Assembly (NCBI RefSeq): GCF_003119195.2
Contig: NZ_CP022262.1
Span: 268,501-332,500, forward strand
Direction: 5' to 3'
Origin: Azospirillum baldaniorum
GTDB lineage: Bacteria; Pseudomonadota; Alphaproteobacteria; Azospirillales; Azospirillaceae
DNA length: 64,000 nt
Part shown: positions 16,785-27,614 of the stretch, piece by piece
Layout: each line of letters begins with the position of its first letter
Position numbering within the stretch: the stretch's first letter is position 1
Translations under genes and position numbers: made by a program
The notes under the pieces: generated by a model
Databases searched by the model: none
Seen by the model: only the letters and a program-made list of their open reading frames with translations
What the model was told of the DNA's origin: nothing

Positions 16785-18374
16785 ATGCTGAACACGCCGC
16801 GCAGCCGCCGGGGAATGGTCACCTCCCCGCATCATCTCGCCAGCCAGGCCGGCCTCCAGATCCTGCGCGACGGCGGCACCGCCGTCGAGGCGGCGGTTGC
16901 GGTCGCCGCGGCGCTGGCCGTCGTCTACCCGCACATGACCGGCATCGGCGGCGACGGCTTCTGGCTGATCGCCGAGCCGGGGCGCGACCCCGTCGCCATC
17001 GACGCCTGTGGCGGGGCGGGCAAGGCCGTCTCGCTCGACCTCTACCGGCGCCACGGCCACGCCACCGTGCCCTGGCGTGGGCCGCTGGCGGCCAACACGG
17101 TCGCCGGCACCATCGACGGCTGGCGCGAGGCGCTGGCGGTCAGCGCCGGCTGGGCCGAGCCGCTGCCGCTCGCCCGCATCCTGGAGGAGGCGATCGCCCA
17201 TGCCGAGCAGGGCATCCCGGTCACCGTCAGCCAGGAAGGGCTGACCCGCCAGAAGCTGCACGAGCTGAAGGATGTCCCTGGCTTCAAGGACACCTTCCTG
17301 CCGGGCGGCGCCGTGCCGCTCGAAGGCTCGACGCTGAAGCAGCCGGCGCTCGCCGCCACGCTGCGCCGGCTGGCGGCGGAGGGGCTGGACAGCTTCTACC
17401 GCGGGCCGCTCGCCGCCTCCATCGCGGCGGATCTGCAGCGCGCCGGCGCGCCGGTGGACGCGGCGGATCTCGCGGCCCACGCGGCGCACTGCCGCCCGGC
17501 CCTGTCGGTCGGCGTGCGCGGGGCGCGGCTGTTCAACCACCCGCCGCCGACGCAGGGTCTGGCCTCGCTGATGATCCTCGCTTTGTTCGACCGGCTGGGG
17601 GTGACGGAGGGCGAAGGGTTCGACCACATCCACGGTCTGATCGAGGCGACCAAGCAGGCCTTCCTGGTCCGCGACCGCGAGGTCGGCGACCCGGCCTACA
17701 TGGGACGTGAGGCGCAGAGCTTCCTCGACGACGCGGTGCTGGACGGGCTGGCGGCGAACATCGACCGCGCCCGCGCGCTGCCCTGGCCGCATGTCGCCAA
17801 GCCCGGCGACACGGTGTGGCTGGGCGTGATCGACGGGCAGGGCCGCGCCGTCAGCATGATCCAGAGCGTCTATTTCGAATTCGGCTCCGGCCTCGTCCTG
17901 CCGGAGACCGGCATCACCTGGCAGAACCGCGGCGCCTCCTTCCGTCTGGCGGAGGATGGCTGGAACGCGCTGGCGCCGGGGCGCAAGCCCTTCCACACGC
18001 TGAACCCGGCGATGGCCCGCTTCGACGACGGGCGCAGCATGGTCTACGGCACCATGGGCGGGGAGGGGCAGCCGCAGACGCAGGCCGCCGTCTTCTCCCG
18101 CTACGCGATGTTCGGGCAGGGCCTGCAGGCCGCCGTCACGGCGCCGCGTTGGCTGCTCGGCCGCACCTGGGGCGAGGACAGCGTGACGCTGAAGCTGGAA
18201 AGCCGCTTCGACCCCGCCCTGGTCGCCGCCCTGCGCGACGCCGGGCACGAGGTCGAGCTGCTCGATCCGTACACGAGCACCATGGGGCATGCGGGCGCCA
18301 TCGTCCGCCATGCCGACGGAACGCTGGAGGGGGCGACCGATCCCCGCAGCGACGGCGCGGTCGCCGCCTGGTGA
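16785..18374 (+). CDS. Gamma-glutamyltranspeptidase-family hydrolase, HpxW-like (oxamate amidohydrolase candidate)
   Basis: An Ntn hydrolase of 529 residues that should self-cleave before Thr343 in the segment GDTVWLGVIDG, giving large and small subunits. Other family landmarks are GGTAVEAAVAVA near residue 30, MTGIGGDGF near 50 and MGGEGQPQTQ in the small subunit. No signal peptide is present, so it should be cytoplasmic, unlike the classical periplasmic enzyme. Cytoplasmic relatives include HpxW of the Klebsiella hpx locus, which cleaves oxamate to oxalate and ammonia. An HpxZ-like protein, an amidase and an AllG-like protein nearby favour that kind of activity over glutathione breakdown. 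The function is inferred from these neighbours. Confidence 0.75.
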   Translation: MLNTPRSRRGMVTSPHHLASQAGLQILRDGGTAVEAAVAVAAALAVVYPHMTGIGGDGFWLIAEPGRDPVAIDACGGAGKAVSLDLYRRHGHATVPWRGPLAANTVAGTIDGWREALAVSAGWAEPLPLARILEEAIAHAEQGIPVTVSQEGLTRQKLHELKDVPGFKDTFLPGGAVPLEGSTLKQPALAATLRRLAAEGLDSFYRGPLAASIAADLQRAGAPVDAADLAAHAAHCRPALSVGVRGARLFNHPPPTQGLASLMILALFDRLGVTEGEGFDHIHGLIEATKQAFLVRDREVGDPAYMGREAQSFLDDAVLDGLAANIDRARALPWPHVAKPGDTVWLGVIDGQGRAVSMIQSVYFEFGSGLVLPETGITWQNRGASFRLAEDGWNALAPGRKPFHTLNPAMARFDDGRSMVYGTMGGEGQPQTQAAVFSRYAMFGQGLQAAVTAPRWLLGRTWGEDSVTLKLESRFDPALVAALRDAGHEVELLDPYTSTMGHAGAIVRHADGTLEGATDPRSDGAVAAW

Positions 18375-18434
18375 GTGCCACCGGGTGACCACCGCCAACT
18401 GACGGTTCAAATCAAAAAGAGGGGGCTAGACGAC

Positions 18435-19589
18435 ATGCGGACGATGAAGACCACGGCGTTGCTGCTGAGCGCCGCGCTGCTGGCGCCGGGCGTGGCCTTT
18501 GCGCAGGAGACGATCAAGATCGGCGTGACCCAGCCGCTGACCGGCGCGGTCGCCGCGTCAGGCAACTACGTCGCCAACGGCGCGCGGGTGGCGGAGGAGG
18601 TCGTGAACGCCAACGGCGGCGTTCTCGGCAAGAAGATCCAGCTGATCATCGAGGACAACAAGAGCAACCCGAAGGAGGCCGTCGCCTCCGCCGAGAAGCT
18701 GATCGTGCGCGACAAGGTCCCGGTGCTGATGGGCGCCTGGAGCTCCACCTTCACCCTGGCGGTGATGCCGAAGCTGGTGGAGTACGGCGTGCCGATGGTG
18801 GTGGAGACCTCCTCCTCGACCAAGATCACCACCTCGGGCAACCCGTGGGTCTTCCGCATCGCCCCGACCTCCGCCATGGAGGCCAAGTCCTTCGCGGAGA
18901 AGCTGGACCACTTCCAGCCGGCCATCCAGAAGGCTGATTTCCTGGCAGTGAACAACGACTTCGGCCGCGGCTCGGCCGACGAGTTCCGCAAGATGCTCCA
19001 GGCCAAGGGCGTCAAGATCGGCGTCACCGAGACGATGGCGCCGGAGGCCACCGACCTGTCGGCCCAGCTCTCCAGCATCAAGCAGTCGGGCGGCGACACG
19101 CTGTTCGTCACCACCGGCGTCGAGCAGATCACCCTGATCCTGAAGCAGGCGGCCGAGTTGCGCCTGCCGCACCGGGTCATCACCAACGGCGGTTCCTCCT
19201 CCCCCGACCAGCTCATCGCGCAGGCGGGTGCCGCGGCGGACGGCGGCTATTTCACGCTGTTCTTCGCCCCCTGGTTCCCGGAGAAGGCCGTCCACCCGAC
19301 GGTCGCCAAGACCTTCGTCGATGGCTGGAACAAGAAGGGCTACGACTTCGCCGGCCTGACCGAGGGCTACCGCGGCTATGACGGCATCATGACCATCGTG
19401 GAAGCCATCAAGAAAGCCGGCAAGGCCGAGCCGCAGGCCATCCGCGACGCGCTGTGGACCGTCAAGCTGGACGGCGTGAACGGCGACATCGCCTTCAAGA
19501 AGGACGGCCCGGAGGGCAAGGAGAGCGGCCAGAACGAGGCCAACGTCTACGTCGTCCAGGTGAAGGACGGCAAGGTGACGATGCCGTAA
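18435..19589 (+). CDS. ABC importer periplasmic binding protein, LivJ/LivK type (second importer)
   Basis: A 384-residue secreted protein. The signal peptide runs from the start at 18435 to about residue 23 (GVAFAQ|ETI). The mature part opens with IKIGVTQPLTGAVAASG. A purine-rich ribosome site (AGAGGGGG, 18417-18426) precedes the start; the open frame extends to 18375 but without a signal-like sequence. First gene of a full importer whose other parts follow. A 132-bp palindromic repeat separates it from the permease genes, a common arrangement for making more binding protein than membrane protein. Confidence 0.92.
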   Translation: MRTMKTTALLLSAALLAPGVAFAQETIKIGVTQPLTGAVAASGNYVANGARVAEEVVNANGGVLGKKIQLIIEDNKSNPKEAVASAEKLIVRDKVPVLMGAWSSTFTLAVMPKLVEYGVPMVVETSSSTKITTSGNPWVFRIAPTSAMEAKSFAEKLDHFQPAIQKADFLAVNNDFGRGSADEFRKMLQAKGVKIGVTETMAPEATDLSAQLSSIKQSGGDTLFVTTGVEQITLILKQAAELRLPHRVITNGGSSSPDQLIAQAGAAADGGYFTLFFAPWFPEKAVHPTVAKTFVDGWNKKGYDFAGLTEGYRGYDGIMTIVEAIKKAGKAEPQAIRDALWTVKLDGVNGDIAFKKDGPEGKESGQNEANVYVVQVKDGKVTMP

Positions 19590-19601
19590 CCGGCTTCACC
19601 G

Positions 19602-19733
19602 CCCTCTCCCCTCTGGGGAGAGGGAGGGGACCCGCGCCGCTGGCGCGGGGAGGGTGAGGGGGATGTCCGTGGCGGCGCGTCCGGCACAAGCGCAACCCCC
19701 TCACCCTGACCCTCTCCCCAGAGGGGAGAGGGG
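19602..19733. repeat. Family B palindromic repeat, copy 1
   Basis: Starts CCCTCTCCCCTCTGGGG and ends CCCCAGAGGGGAGAGGG, so it forms hairpins at each end and can also pair end to end. A conserved inner part contains GGTGAGGGGGATG and ACCCCCTCACCCTGACCC. It sits between the binding protein and the LivH permease, where it may act as a REP-like mRNA stabiliser or attenuator. Confidence 0.85.
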
Positions 19734-19756
19734 AAACCGAGGGATGGAGACACGCG

Positions 19757-20629
19757 GTGGAAGCGCATCTGCAGCATCTTTTGAACGCCGTGGTCCTGGG
19801 GGGGACCTACGCGCTGCTGGGAATCGGCCTGACGCTGATCTTCGGCATCATGCGCGTGGTCAACTTCACCCATGGCGAGCTTTACACCTTCGGCGCCTAC
19901 ATGGCCTACATGTTGGCCGGGATGATGGGGCTGAACTTCTTCATGTCCCTGGCGATGGCCGCTGTGCTGGGCATGGCGCTGGGCGCGCTGATCGAATTCA
20001 CGCTGCTGCGCCCGCTGAAGGGCGCCGACATCGACACCACCATGCTGGTGATGATCGGCGCCGGCATCGCCATGCAGGCCGGCGAGCAACTGGTCTGGGG
20101 CGGTGTCGCGAAGTCCGTGCCCAGCCCCTTCCCGACCGAGCCGGTGGTGCTGGGGTCGGTGTCGGTGGGCATGAACCGGCTGTTCGTCCTGGGCGTGGCG
20201 CTGCTGCTGCTGGGCGGCTTCTACCTGCTCATCAACCGGACCAAGCTGGGTGTCGCCATGCGCGCCACCTTCCAGGACCCGGACACGGCGGCGCTGATGG
20301 GCGTCAACCGCGGGCTGATGTACACGCTGACCTTCGCGCTCGGCTCCGGCCTCGCCGCCACGGCGGGGGCGCTGCTCGGCCCGATCTTCGTGGTCACGCC
20401 GACCATGGGCGATCTGGTGGCGCTGAAGGCCTTCGCCATCGTCATCCTGGGCGGGCTGGGCAACATCCCCGGCGCCACCATCGGCGGCTTCGTCCTGGCG
20501 CTCGCCGAGGAGTTCGGCGCCGGGTACCTGTCGTCGGGCTACCGCGACGCCATGGGCTTCCTGCTGATCATCGCCGTGCTGATCGTACGGCCCCAGGGTC
20601 TCTTCGCCATGAAGGAGCGGATCGGATGA
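19757..20629 (+). CDS. ABC importer permease, LivH type (second importer)
   Basis: Membrane subunit of 290 residues starting at GTG 19757. Landmarks are ALLGIGLTLIFGIMRVVNFTHGELY near residues 20-45 and IVILGGLGNIPGATIGG in the C-terminal third. Its stop overlaps the next start by 4 bp. It follows a family B repeat. Confidence 0.9.
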   Translation: MEAHLQHLLNAVVLGGTYALLGIGLTLIFGIMRVVNFTHGELYTFGAYMAYMLAGMMGLNFFMSLAMAAVLGMALGALIEFTLLRPLKGADIDTTMLVMIGAGIAMQAGEQLVWGGVAKSVPSPFPTEPVVLGSVSVGMNRLFVLGVALLLLGGFYLLINRTKLGVAMRATFQDPDTAALMGVNRGLMYTLTFALGSGLAATAGALLGPIFVVTPTMGDLVALKAFAIVILGGLGNIPGATIGGFVLALAEEFGAGYLSSGYRDAMGFLLIIAVLIVRPQGLFAMKERIG

Positions 20630-21663
20630 CGACGCGTCTCCTCCCCTGGCTGTTCGTCCTGTTCATGGCGGTCGGGCCGCTGTGGCTGGGCGATCAGTAC
20701 ATCCTCTACGTCCTGACCTCGACCGGCATCTTCATCATCGGGGCGATGAGCCTGAACCTGCTGCTCGGCTACACTGGGCAGCTCAGCCTCGGCCACATCG
20801 CCTTCTTCGGCATCGGGGCCTACACCAGCGCGCTGCTGTCGCTGGGCTTCGACCTCGATCTGGGTGGTGCGGAACCCTTCGTGCTGGGGCCGCAGCCGGT
20901 GTGGGTGGCCTTCCTCGGCGGCATCCTGGTGGCGGCGCTGTTCGGCTTCCTGATCGGCAAGCTCGCCTTCCGGGTGCGCGGGGCCTACTTCGTCATCGTC
21001 ACCATCAGCTTCGCCCAGGTCATGCGCATGGTCGCGCTGAACTGGGTGGACCTGACCGAGGGGCCGATGGCGCTGAACAACATCCCGCCGCTGTCGGTCT
21101 GGCTGCCGTGGGATGGCGTGCTCCCGCTCTACAAGAAGGAATACAACTACCTTCTGGTTCTGGCGGTCGCGGTGGTCTGCTTCCTGGTGATCCAGCGGCT
21201 GGTGCAGTCGCGAGTGGGCCGGGCGCTGGTGGCGCTGCGCGAGAACGAGTCGCTGGCGCGCTCGGTCGGGATCGACGTGACGCGCTATCTGGTCGTCGCC
21301 ACGGTGATCGCGGCGGGCATGGCCGGGGCCGCGGGCGGGCTCTACACCCACTACATCCGCATCGTCGACCCGGACGTCTTCATGTTCATCTACACGGTGA
21401 CCATGGTCATCATGGTGGTGACGGGCGGCAAGGGCACGCTGGCCGGGCCGATCGTCGGCGGCCTCGCCTTCGGCATCCTGCCCGAGGTGCTGCGCGAGGT
21501 GGCGCGGCCCGAGGTGCAGTGGATCATCTACGGCGTCGCCATGATCGTGGTCGTCTTCTTCCTGCCGCAGGGCATCGTCCCGGCGGTGAAGAACTGGTTC
21601 GCCGGCCGCCGCAAGCGCGTCGCCGGGACGGCGCTGGGCCTGCGCAAGGAGACCTCGGCATGA
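20626..21663 (+). CDS. ABC importer permease, LivM type (second importer)
   Basis: Membrane subunit of 345 residues. It has the LivM landmarks SLNLLLGYTGQLSLGHIAFFG (near residues 43-63) and VTGGKGTLAGPIVGG. The C-terminus ends in a basic stretch (AGRRKRVAG). It overlaps LivH upstream and LivG downstream by 4 bp each. Confidence 0.92.
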   Translation: MTTRLLPWLFVLFMAVGPLWLGDQYILYVLTSTGIFIIGAMSLNLLLGYTGQLSLGHIAFFGIGAYTSALLSLGFDLDLGGAEPFVLGPQPVWVAFLGGILVAALFGFLIGKLAFRVRGAYFVIVTISFAQVMRMVALNWVDLTEGPMALNNIPPLSVWLPWDGVLPLYKKEYNYLLVLAVAVVCFLVIQRLVQSRVGRALVALRENESLARSVGIDVTRYLVVATVIAAGMAGAAGGLYTHYIRIVDPDVFMFIYTVTMVIMVVTGGKGTLAGPIVGGLAFGILPEVLREVARPEVQWIIYGVAMIVVVFFLPQGIVPAVKNWFAGRRKRVAGTALGLRKETSA

Positions 21664-22464
21664 GCCTCGCCCTCGACGAATCCGCCGCGCCGATCCTGGC
21701 CGGGCCAGTCCTTGAGGTGCGCGAGGTCGCGGTTCACTTCAGCGGCCTGATCGCCATCGCCTCGATGAGCTTCGCCGTGCCGGAGGGGGAGATCGTCAGC
21801 CTGATCGGCCCCAACGGGGCGGGCAAGACGACGGCCTTCAACGTCATCACCGGCTTCCTGAAGCCGACCGGCGGCAAGGTGCTGTTCCGCGGCACCGACC
21901 TGACGCGCCTCTCCTCCAACCGCATCGCCGGTCTGGGCGTCGTGCGCACCTTTCAGCGCACCAGCATCTTCGCCGGCTGCACCGTCTTCGACAACGTGCT
22001 GACCGGGATGCACCGGCAGGGCCGGGCGGAGACCTGGGGCGCCTTGCTGCGGCTCGCCTCGGTGCGGGCGGAGACGGAGCGGATGCGGGCGGCGGTGGCG
22101 GAGATCCTGGCCTTTGTCGGGCTGTCGCACCGCGCCGACGAACTGGCCGGCAACCTCGCCTACGGCGAGCAGCGGCTGCTCGGCATCGCCATCGCGCTGG
22201 CCGCCGACCCGAAGCTGCTGCTGCTGGACGAACCAGCCGCCGGTCTGAATCCGTCGGAGACGGAGGCCTTCATGGGCGTCGTCCAGCGCATCCGCGACCG
22301 CGGCGTGACCATCCTGCTGGTCGAGCATGACATGCGCATGGTCATGACCATCTCCGACCGCGTGGTGGTGTTGAACCACGGGCGCATCATCGCCGAAGGC
22401 CCGCCGGAGGTCATCCGCGCCAACCCGGACGTGATCCAGGCTTACCTGGGCCAGGGGGTGAAGC

Positions 22465-22478
<14 letters not shown>
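21660..22478 (+). CDS. ABC importer ATPase, LivG type (second importer)
   Basis: A 272-residue ATPase with Walker A GPNGAGKTT, signature LAYGEQR, Walker B LLLLDEPA and the LivG-specific AAGLNPSE. It overlaps LivM by 4 bp and LivF by 14 bp, so the four membrane and ATPase genes form a single coupled unit. Confidence 0.92.
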
Positions 22479-23169
<691 letters not shown>

Positions 23170-23190
23170 GAAAAAAGAGAGGGTCAGGGA

Positions 23191-25560
23191 ATGGGAGAGG
23201 TTAGCACCGCTGGATCGGGCGCCGGCTCGGGCGTCGGCGCCAGGGTCCGCCGCAAGGAGGACGACCGGCTGCTGCGCGGGCGGGGCCGCTTCGTCGGCGA
23301 CATCGCCCTGGTCGGCATGAAGGAATTGGCCTTCGTGCGCAGCCCGGTCGCCCACGCCACCATCACCGGCATCGAGATTCCGGAGGAGCACCGCGGCGCC
23401 GTCTTCACCTGGGCGGACCTGGCGGCGGGCGGCGTCAAGCCGATCCGCGCCGTCTCGGGCCTGCCCGGCTTCAAGGTGTCGGAGCAGCCGGCGCTGGCCG
23501 ACGGCAAGGTGCGCTTCGTCGGCGAGCCGGTGGCCGTCTGCGTCGCCGCCACCCGCGCCGAGGCCGAGGACATCGCCGCCTCCGTCTTCGTCGATTACGC
23601 CGAGCTGCCGGTGAACTCCGACATGCTGGAGGCGGTGGCGCCCGGAGCGCCGAAGGTGCACGACCACTGGCCGGACAACGTCTTTCTAGAGACCAACGTC
23701 GGCGGGAACATCGCGGAGATCGCCGCCACCGCCCCGGTGAAGGTGTCGCGGACCATCCGGACGGCGCGGCAGTGCATGGTGCCGCTGGAAGGCAAGGGCG
23801 TGGTCGCCCATTGGGACCGCCACGTCGAACAGCTTGTCCTGACCACCTCGACCCAGATGCCGCACATCGTGCGCGCCGGCCTGTCGGAATGCCTAGACCT
23901 CGACCAGGGGCTGATCCGCGTGGTGGCGCCGGACGTCGGCGGCGGCTTCGGCTGGAAGGGCCTGCTCCAGCCCGAGGAGATCGTGGCCGCCTGGATCGCC
24001 ATGCGGCTCGACCGCCCCGTCCGCTGGACCGAGGACCGGCGGGAGCATCTGGTCGCCGCCGCGAACGCCCGCGAGCACCATTACGAGATCACCGCCTACG
24101 CCGACGCGCGCGGACGGCTGCTGGGGATCGAGGCCGACGCCTGGGTCGATGCCGGCGCCTATTCCGTCTATCCCTTCTCCGCCTGCCTGGAGGCCGCGCA
24201 GGTCGGCAGCATCCTGCCCGGCCCCTACGACTTCGCGCATTACCGCTGCCGCACCTTCTCCGTCTGCACCAACAAGCCGCCGATCGTCCCCTACCGCGGC
24301 GTGGCGCGCACCGGCGTGTGCTTCGCCATGGAGCAGATGATCGACGCCGTGGCCGACGCCGTGGGGCGGGAGCCGTGGCAGGTGCGGCTGGAAAACCTCG
24401 TCCCGCCGGAGAAGATGCCCTTCGACAACGTGACGAAGAAGCATTTCGACAGCGGCGACTATCCGGAATCCGTCCGCCGCGCGGTCGCCGCCATCGAGCT
24501 TGAGGGCTGGCGCGCCCGCCAGAAGGCCGGGGAGGCGGATGGGCGTCTGATCGGCGTCGGCTTCGCCACCTATTGCGAGCAGTCGGCCCACGGCACCGCC
24601 GTCTATCACGGCTGGGGCATCCCCATGGTGCCGGGGCACGAGCAGGCGCAGGCCCGCATCACCCCGGACGGCGGGCTGGAGCTGCGCGTCGGCGTGCAGT
24701 CGCACGGCCAGAGCATGGAGACCACCTTCGCCCAGGTCGCCCACGAGGTGCTGGGCATCCCGCTGGAGAAGATTAAGCTGGTGCACGGCGACACCGGCCT
24801 GACGCCCTATTCGACGGGCACCTGGGGATCGCGCAGCATGGTCATGGCCGGCGGCGCCGTCGCCACCGCCTGCCGCACGCTGGCCGAGCGGCTGCGCAAG
24901 ATCGGCGCGCACCTGATGCAGGCTGGTCCGGACGGCGTGGTTCTGAAGGACGGAGCCGTAACGGCCGGACCCGCCGCGGTGACCATCCGCGAGATCGCCC
25001 ACACCTGGTACCGCGCGCCGCAGCTTCTTCCCGCCGACGTGGACCGCGGCGGGCTGGAGGTCACCGCCGGCTATAAGCCGGGCAGCGACCACGGCACCTT
25101 CTCCTACGCCACCCACGCCGTGGCGGTGGCGGTGGACCCGGAGATCGGACAGGTCGAAATCCTCGACTACGTGGTGGTCGAGGACGCCGGGACCATGGTC
25201 AACCCGATGGTCGTCGACGGCCAGATCTACGGGGGCGTCGCCCAGGGCGTCGGCACCGCGCTCTACGAGCGGATGCCCTACGACGCGGAGGGCCAGCCGC
25301 TCGCCTCCACCTTCGCGGATTACCTGATTCCCGGATTCACCGAGGTCCCCCACGTGAGGATCATCCACATGCTGACGCCCTCGCCCTACACCGAGTTCGG
25401 CGTGAAGGGCATCGGCGAGGGCGGCGCCATCGCCCCGCCGGCGGCGATTTGCAACGCCATCAACGACGCGCTGAAGCCGCTGGGAGTCATCGTGACGAAC
25501 GCGCCGATGACGCCGGAGGTGATCCTCACGGCCATCGCGGGTGAGCGGGGTGCGGCATGA
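23191..25560 (+). CDS. Molybdenum hydroxylase large subunit (xanthine dehydrogenase/CoxL family)
   Basis: Molybdopterin-binding subunit of 789 residues, which hydroxylates a carbon next to nitrogen in a heterocycle or an aldehyde using water. The a/b hammerhead lies near residues 10-140, and the cofactor-binding regions include DVGGGFGWKG near 249. The catalytic glutamate is Glu743 in GVKGIGEGGA. The loop at about residue 368 reads PYRGVARTG and lacks the AYRCSFR segment of true CO dehydrogenase, so CO is not the substrate. The substrate cannot be named. A good ribosome site (AGGGTCAGGGA) precedes ATG 23191. Its stop overlaps the FAD subunit gene by 4 bp. Confidence 0.88.
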   Translation: MGEVSTAGSGAGSGVGARVRRKEDDRLLRGRGRFVGDIALVGMKELAFVRSPVAHATITGIEIPEEHRGAVFTWADLAAGGVKPIRAVSGLPGFKVSEQPALADGKVRFVGEPVAVCVAATRAEAEDIAASVFVDYAELPVNSDMLEAVAPGAPKVHDHWPDNVFLETNVGGNIAEIAATAPVKVSRTIRTARQCMVPLEGKGVVAHWDRHVEQLVLTTSTQMPHIVRAGLSECLDLDQGLIRVVAPDVGGGFGWKGLLQPEEIVAAWIAMRLDRPVRWTEDRREHLVAAANAREHHYEITAYADARGRLLGIEADAWVDAGAYSVYPFSACLEAAQVGSILPGPYDFAHYRCRTFSVCTNKPPIVPYRGVARTGVCFAMEQMIDAVADAVGREPWQVRLENLVPPEKMPFDNVTKKHFDSGDYPESVRRAVAAIELEGWRARQKAGEADGRLIGVGFATYCEQSAHGTAVYHGWGIPMVPGHEQAQARITPDGGLELRVGVQSHGQSMETTFAQVAHEVLGIPLEKIKLVHGDTGLTPYSTGTWGSRSMVMAGGAVATACRTLAERLRKIGAHLMQAGPDGVVLKDGAVTAGPAAVTIREIAHTWYRAPQLLPADVDRGGLEVTAGYKPGSDHGTFSYATHAVAVAVDPEIGQVEILDYVVVEDAGTMVNPMVVDGQIYGGVAQGVGTALYERMPYDAEGQPLASTFADYLIPGFTEVPHVRIIHMLTPSPYTEFGVKGIGEGGAIAPPAAICNAINDALKPLGVIVTNAPMTPEVILTAIAGERGAA

Positions 25561-26365
25561 AGGCGGTCGATTTCGACTACGCGCAGCCGGCGACGCTCGA
25601 CGCGGCGCTGGAGCTTCTGTCCCGCGAGGACGTGATGGTGCGGCCGGTGGCCGGCTCCCAGTCGCTCGGCCCCATGCTGAACCTGCGGCTGGCCCAGCCG
25701 GAGCTGCTGGTGGACATCACCCGCATCGCCGAGCTTCGGACGATCCGCCGGGAGGGCGACCGGCTGGTCATCGGGGCCTGCGTCACCCACGCGCGGCTGG
25801 AGGACGGCGACTACCCGGACGTGACTCGCGGTGTGCTTCCCAGCGTGGCGGCGGTGATCGCCTACCGCGCGGTGCGCAACCGCGGCACCATCGGCGGCAG
25901 CCTCGCCCACGCCGACCCGGCGGCGGACTGGGTGAATGTCCTGACCGCGCTCGGCGCCGACGTGGTGATCGTTGGCCAGGGCGGGCGGCGCAGCGTGCCG
26001 ATGACCGACTTCATCCTGGGCGTGTTCGAGACGGCCCTGCAGCCGGGCGAGATCGTCGCGGAGATCCATGTGCCCGCCCTCTCCGAGCGGGCGCGCTGGG
26101 GCTACTACAAGGTCTGCCGCAAGACCGGCGAGTTCTCCCACGCCACCGGCGCGGTGCTGATCGACCCGGCCCGCGGCGTCCAGCGCTGCGTCGCCGGGGC
26201 GACCTCCGGCAAGCCGGTGGTGATCGACGGCCCGGCCCTGTTCACGGATGGCTGCACGGAAGCGGCGCTGGCCGCGCACCTCGCCGGCAGCCCCGCCGCG
26301 GACGACCCCATCGCCCTTCGGACCCACACCGTCGCGCTGAAGCGCGCCATCGCGCAGGTGATGTC

Positions 26366-26369
<4 letters not shown>
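25557..26369 (+). CDS. Molybdenum hydroxylase FAD-binding (medium) subunit
   Basis: A 270-residue CoxM-like subunit that passes electrons from the iron-sulfur subunit to FAD. The flavin-binding segments are PVAGSQSLGPML near residue 33 and RGTIGGSLAHADPAADW near 112. Both neighbours are overlapped by 4 bp, in the usual order large, medium, small. Confidence 0.9.
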
Positions 26370-26854
<485 letters not shown>

Positions 26855-26858
26855 GCCC

Positions 26859-27557
26859 ATGCCGACCATGACCCAGACCCTTGCCGTCAACTTCCCGCGC
26901 GCCCGCGTCTGGCCGCTGCTCGGCGACGTGGAGCAGGTGATGTCCTGCATGCCCGGCGCCTCTCTGACCAAGCCGCGCGAGGGCGACCGGATCTTCGGGC
27001 AGATGCGCGTGAAGCTCGGCCCCATCGCCGCCGCTTTCGCGGGGGAGGGCACGCTGACGATGGACGAGGCGACCCACACCGGCGTCATCCACGGCCAGGG
27101 CACGGATCCCAAGAACAACTCCCGAGCCAAGGCCGACGTGACCTTCGCCGTGGTGGAGGAGGGGTCGGGGACGCGCATCGACCTGACCGTCGATTTCACG
27201 CTGACCGGCGTTCTGGCCCAGTTCAGCCGCGGCGCCATCGTGCAGGAGATCGCCAACCGCCTGACCGCCGAGTTCGCCCGCAACCTGGAAGCCAAGCTCG
27301 CCGCGACGGCACCGGTGGCGGAGGTGGCTGCGTCCTCGGATGCGGTGGCCGCTCCGGCCCCGGAGCCTGCCTCCAAGCCCGCCCCCGAGCCCGCCAAGGA
27401 ATTGAACGCTGGCAATCTGCTGTGGAGCATGGTGAAGGATTGGCTGCGCAAGCTCTTCTCCAACCCTCTCCCCTCTGGGGAGAGGGTGGCCCGAAGGGCC
27501 GGTGAGGGGGATGCGCGTGGCGGTGCGTCCGGCAAAAGCGCAACCCCCTCACCCTGA
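26859..27557 (+). CDS. CoxG-like SRPBCC protein with repeat-encoded C-terminus
   Basis: A 232-residue protein. Residues 1-150 are a START/SRPBCC domain of the CoxG type, which accompanies molybdenum hydroxylases and may help membrane anchoring or cofactor handling. An Ala/Pro/Glu-rich linker follows (about 150-185), then an amphipathic helix with Trp (NLLWSMVKDWLRKLFS). That helix resembles the membrane-binding end of CoxG. The last roughly 31 codons, including the TGA, lie inside a family B palindromic repeat, so the native end was probably lost or extended when the repeat arrived. Start 26859 is 4 bp after the small-subunit stop. Confidence 0.82.
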   Translation: MPTMTQTLAVNFPRARVWPLLGDVEQVMSCMPGASLTKPREGDRIFGQMRVKLGPIAAAFAGEGTLTMDEATHTGVIHGQGTDPKNNSRAKADVTFAVVEEGSGTRIDLTVDFTLTGVLAQFSRGAIVQEIANRLTAEFARNLEAKLAATAPVAEVAASSDAVAAPAPEPASKPAPEPAKELNAGNLLWSMVKDWLRKLFSNPLPSGERVARRAGEGDARGGASGKSATPSP

Positions 27558-27581
27558 CCCTCTCCCCAGAGGGGAGAGGGG
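27464..27581. repeat. Family B palindromic repeat, copy 2, partly coding
   Basis: Matches copy 1 at 19602 and the copy at 52136, with the same terminal arms and inner ACCCCCTCACCCTGACCC. The first 94 bp are translated as the C-terminus of the CoxG-like protein; the TGA comes from the conserved CCCTGACCC segment. Confidence 0.88.
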
Positions 27582-27614
27582 ATTCGAACCTACGTTAAGA
27601 TTGACCATCCCATC

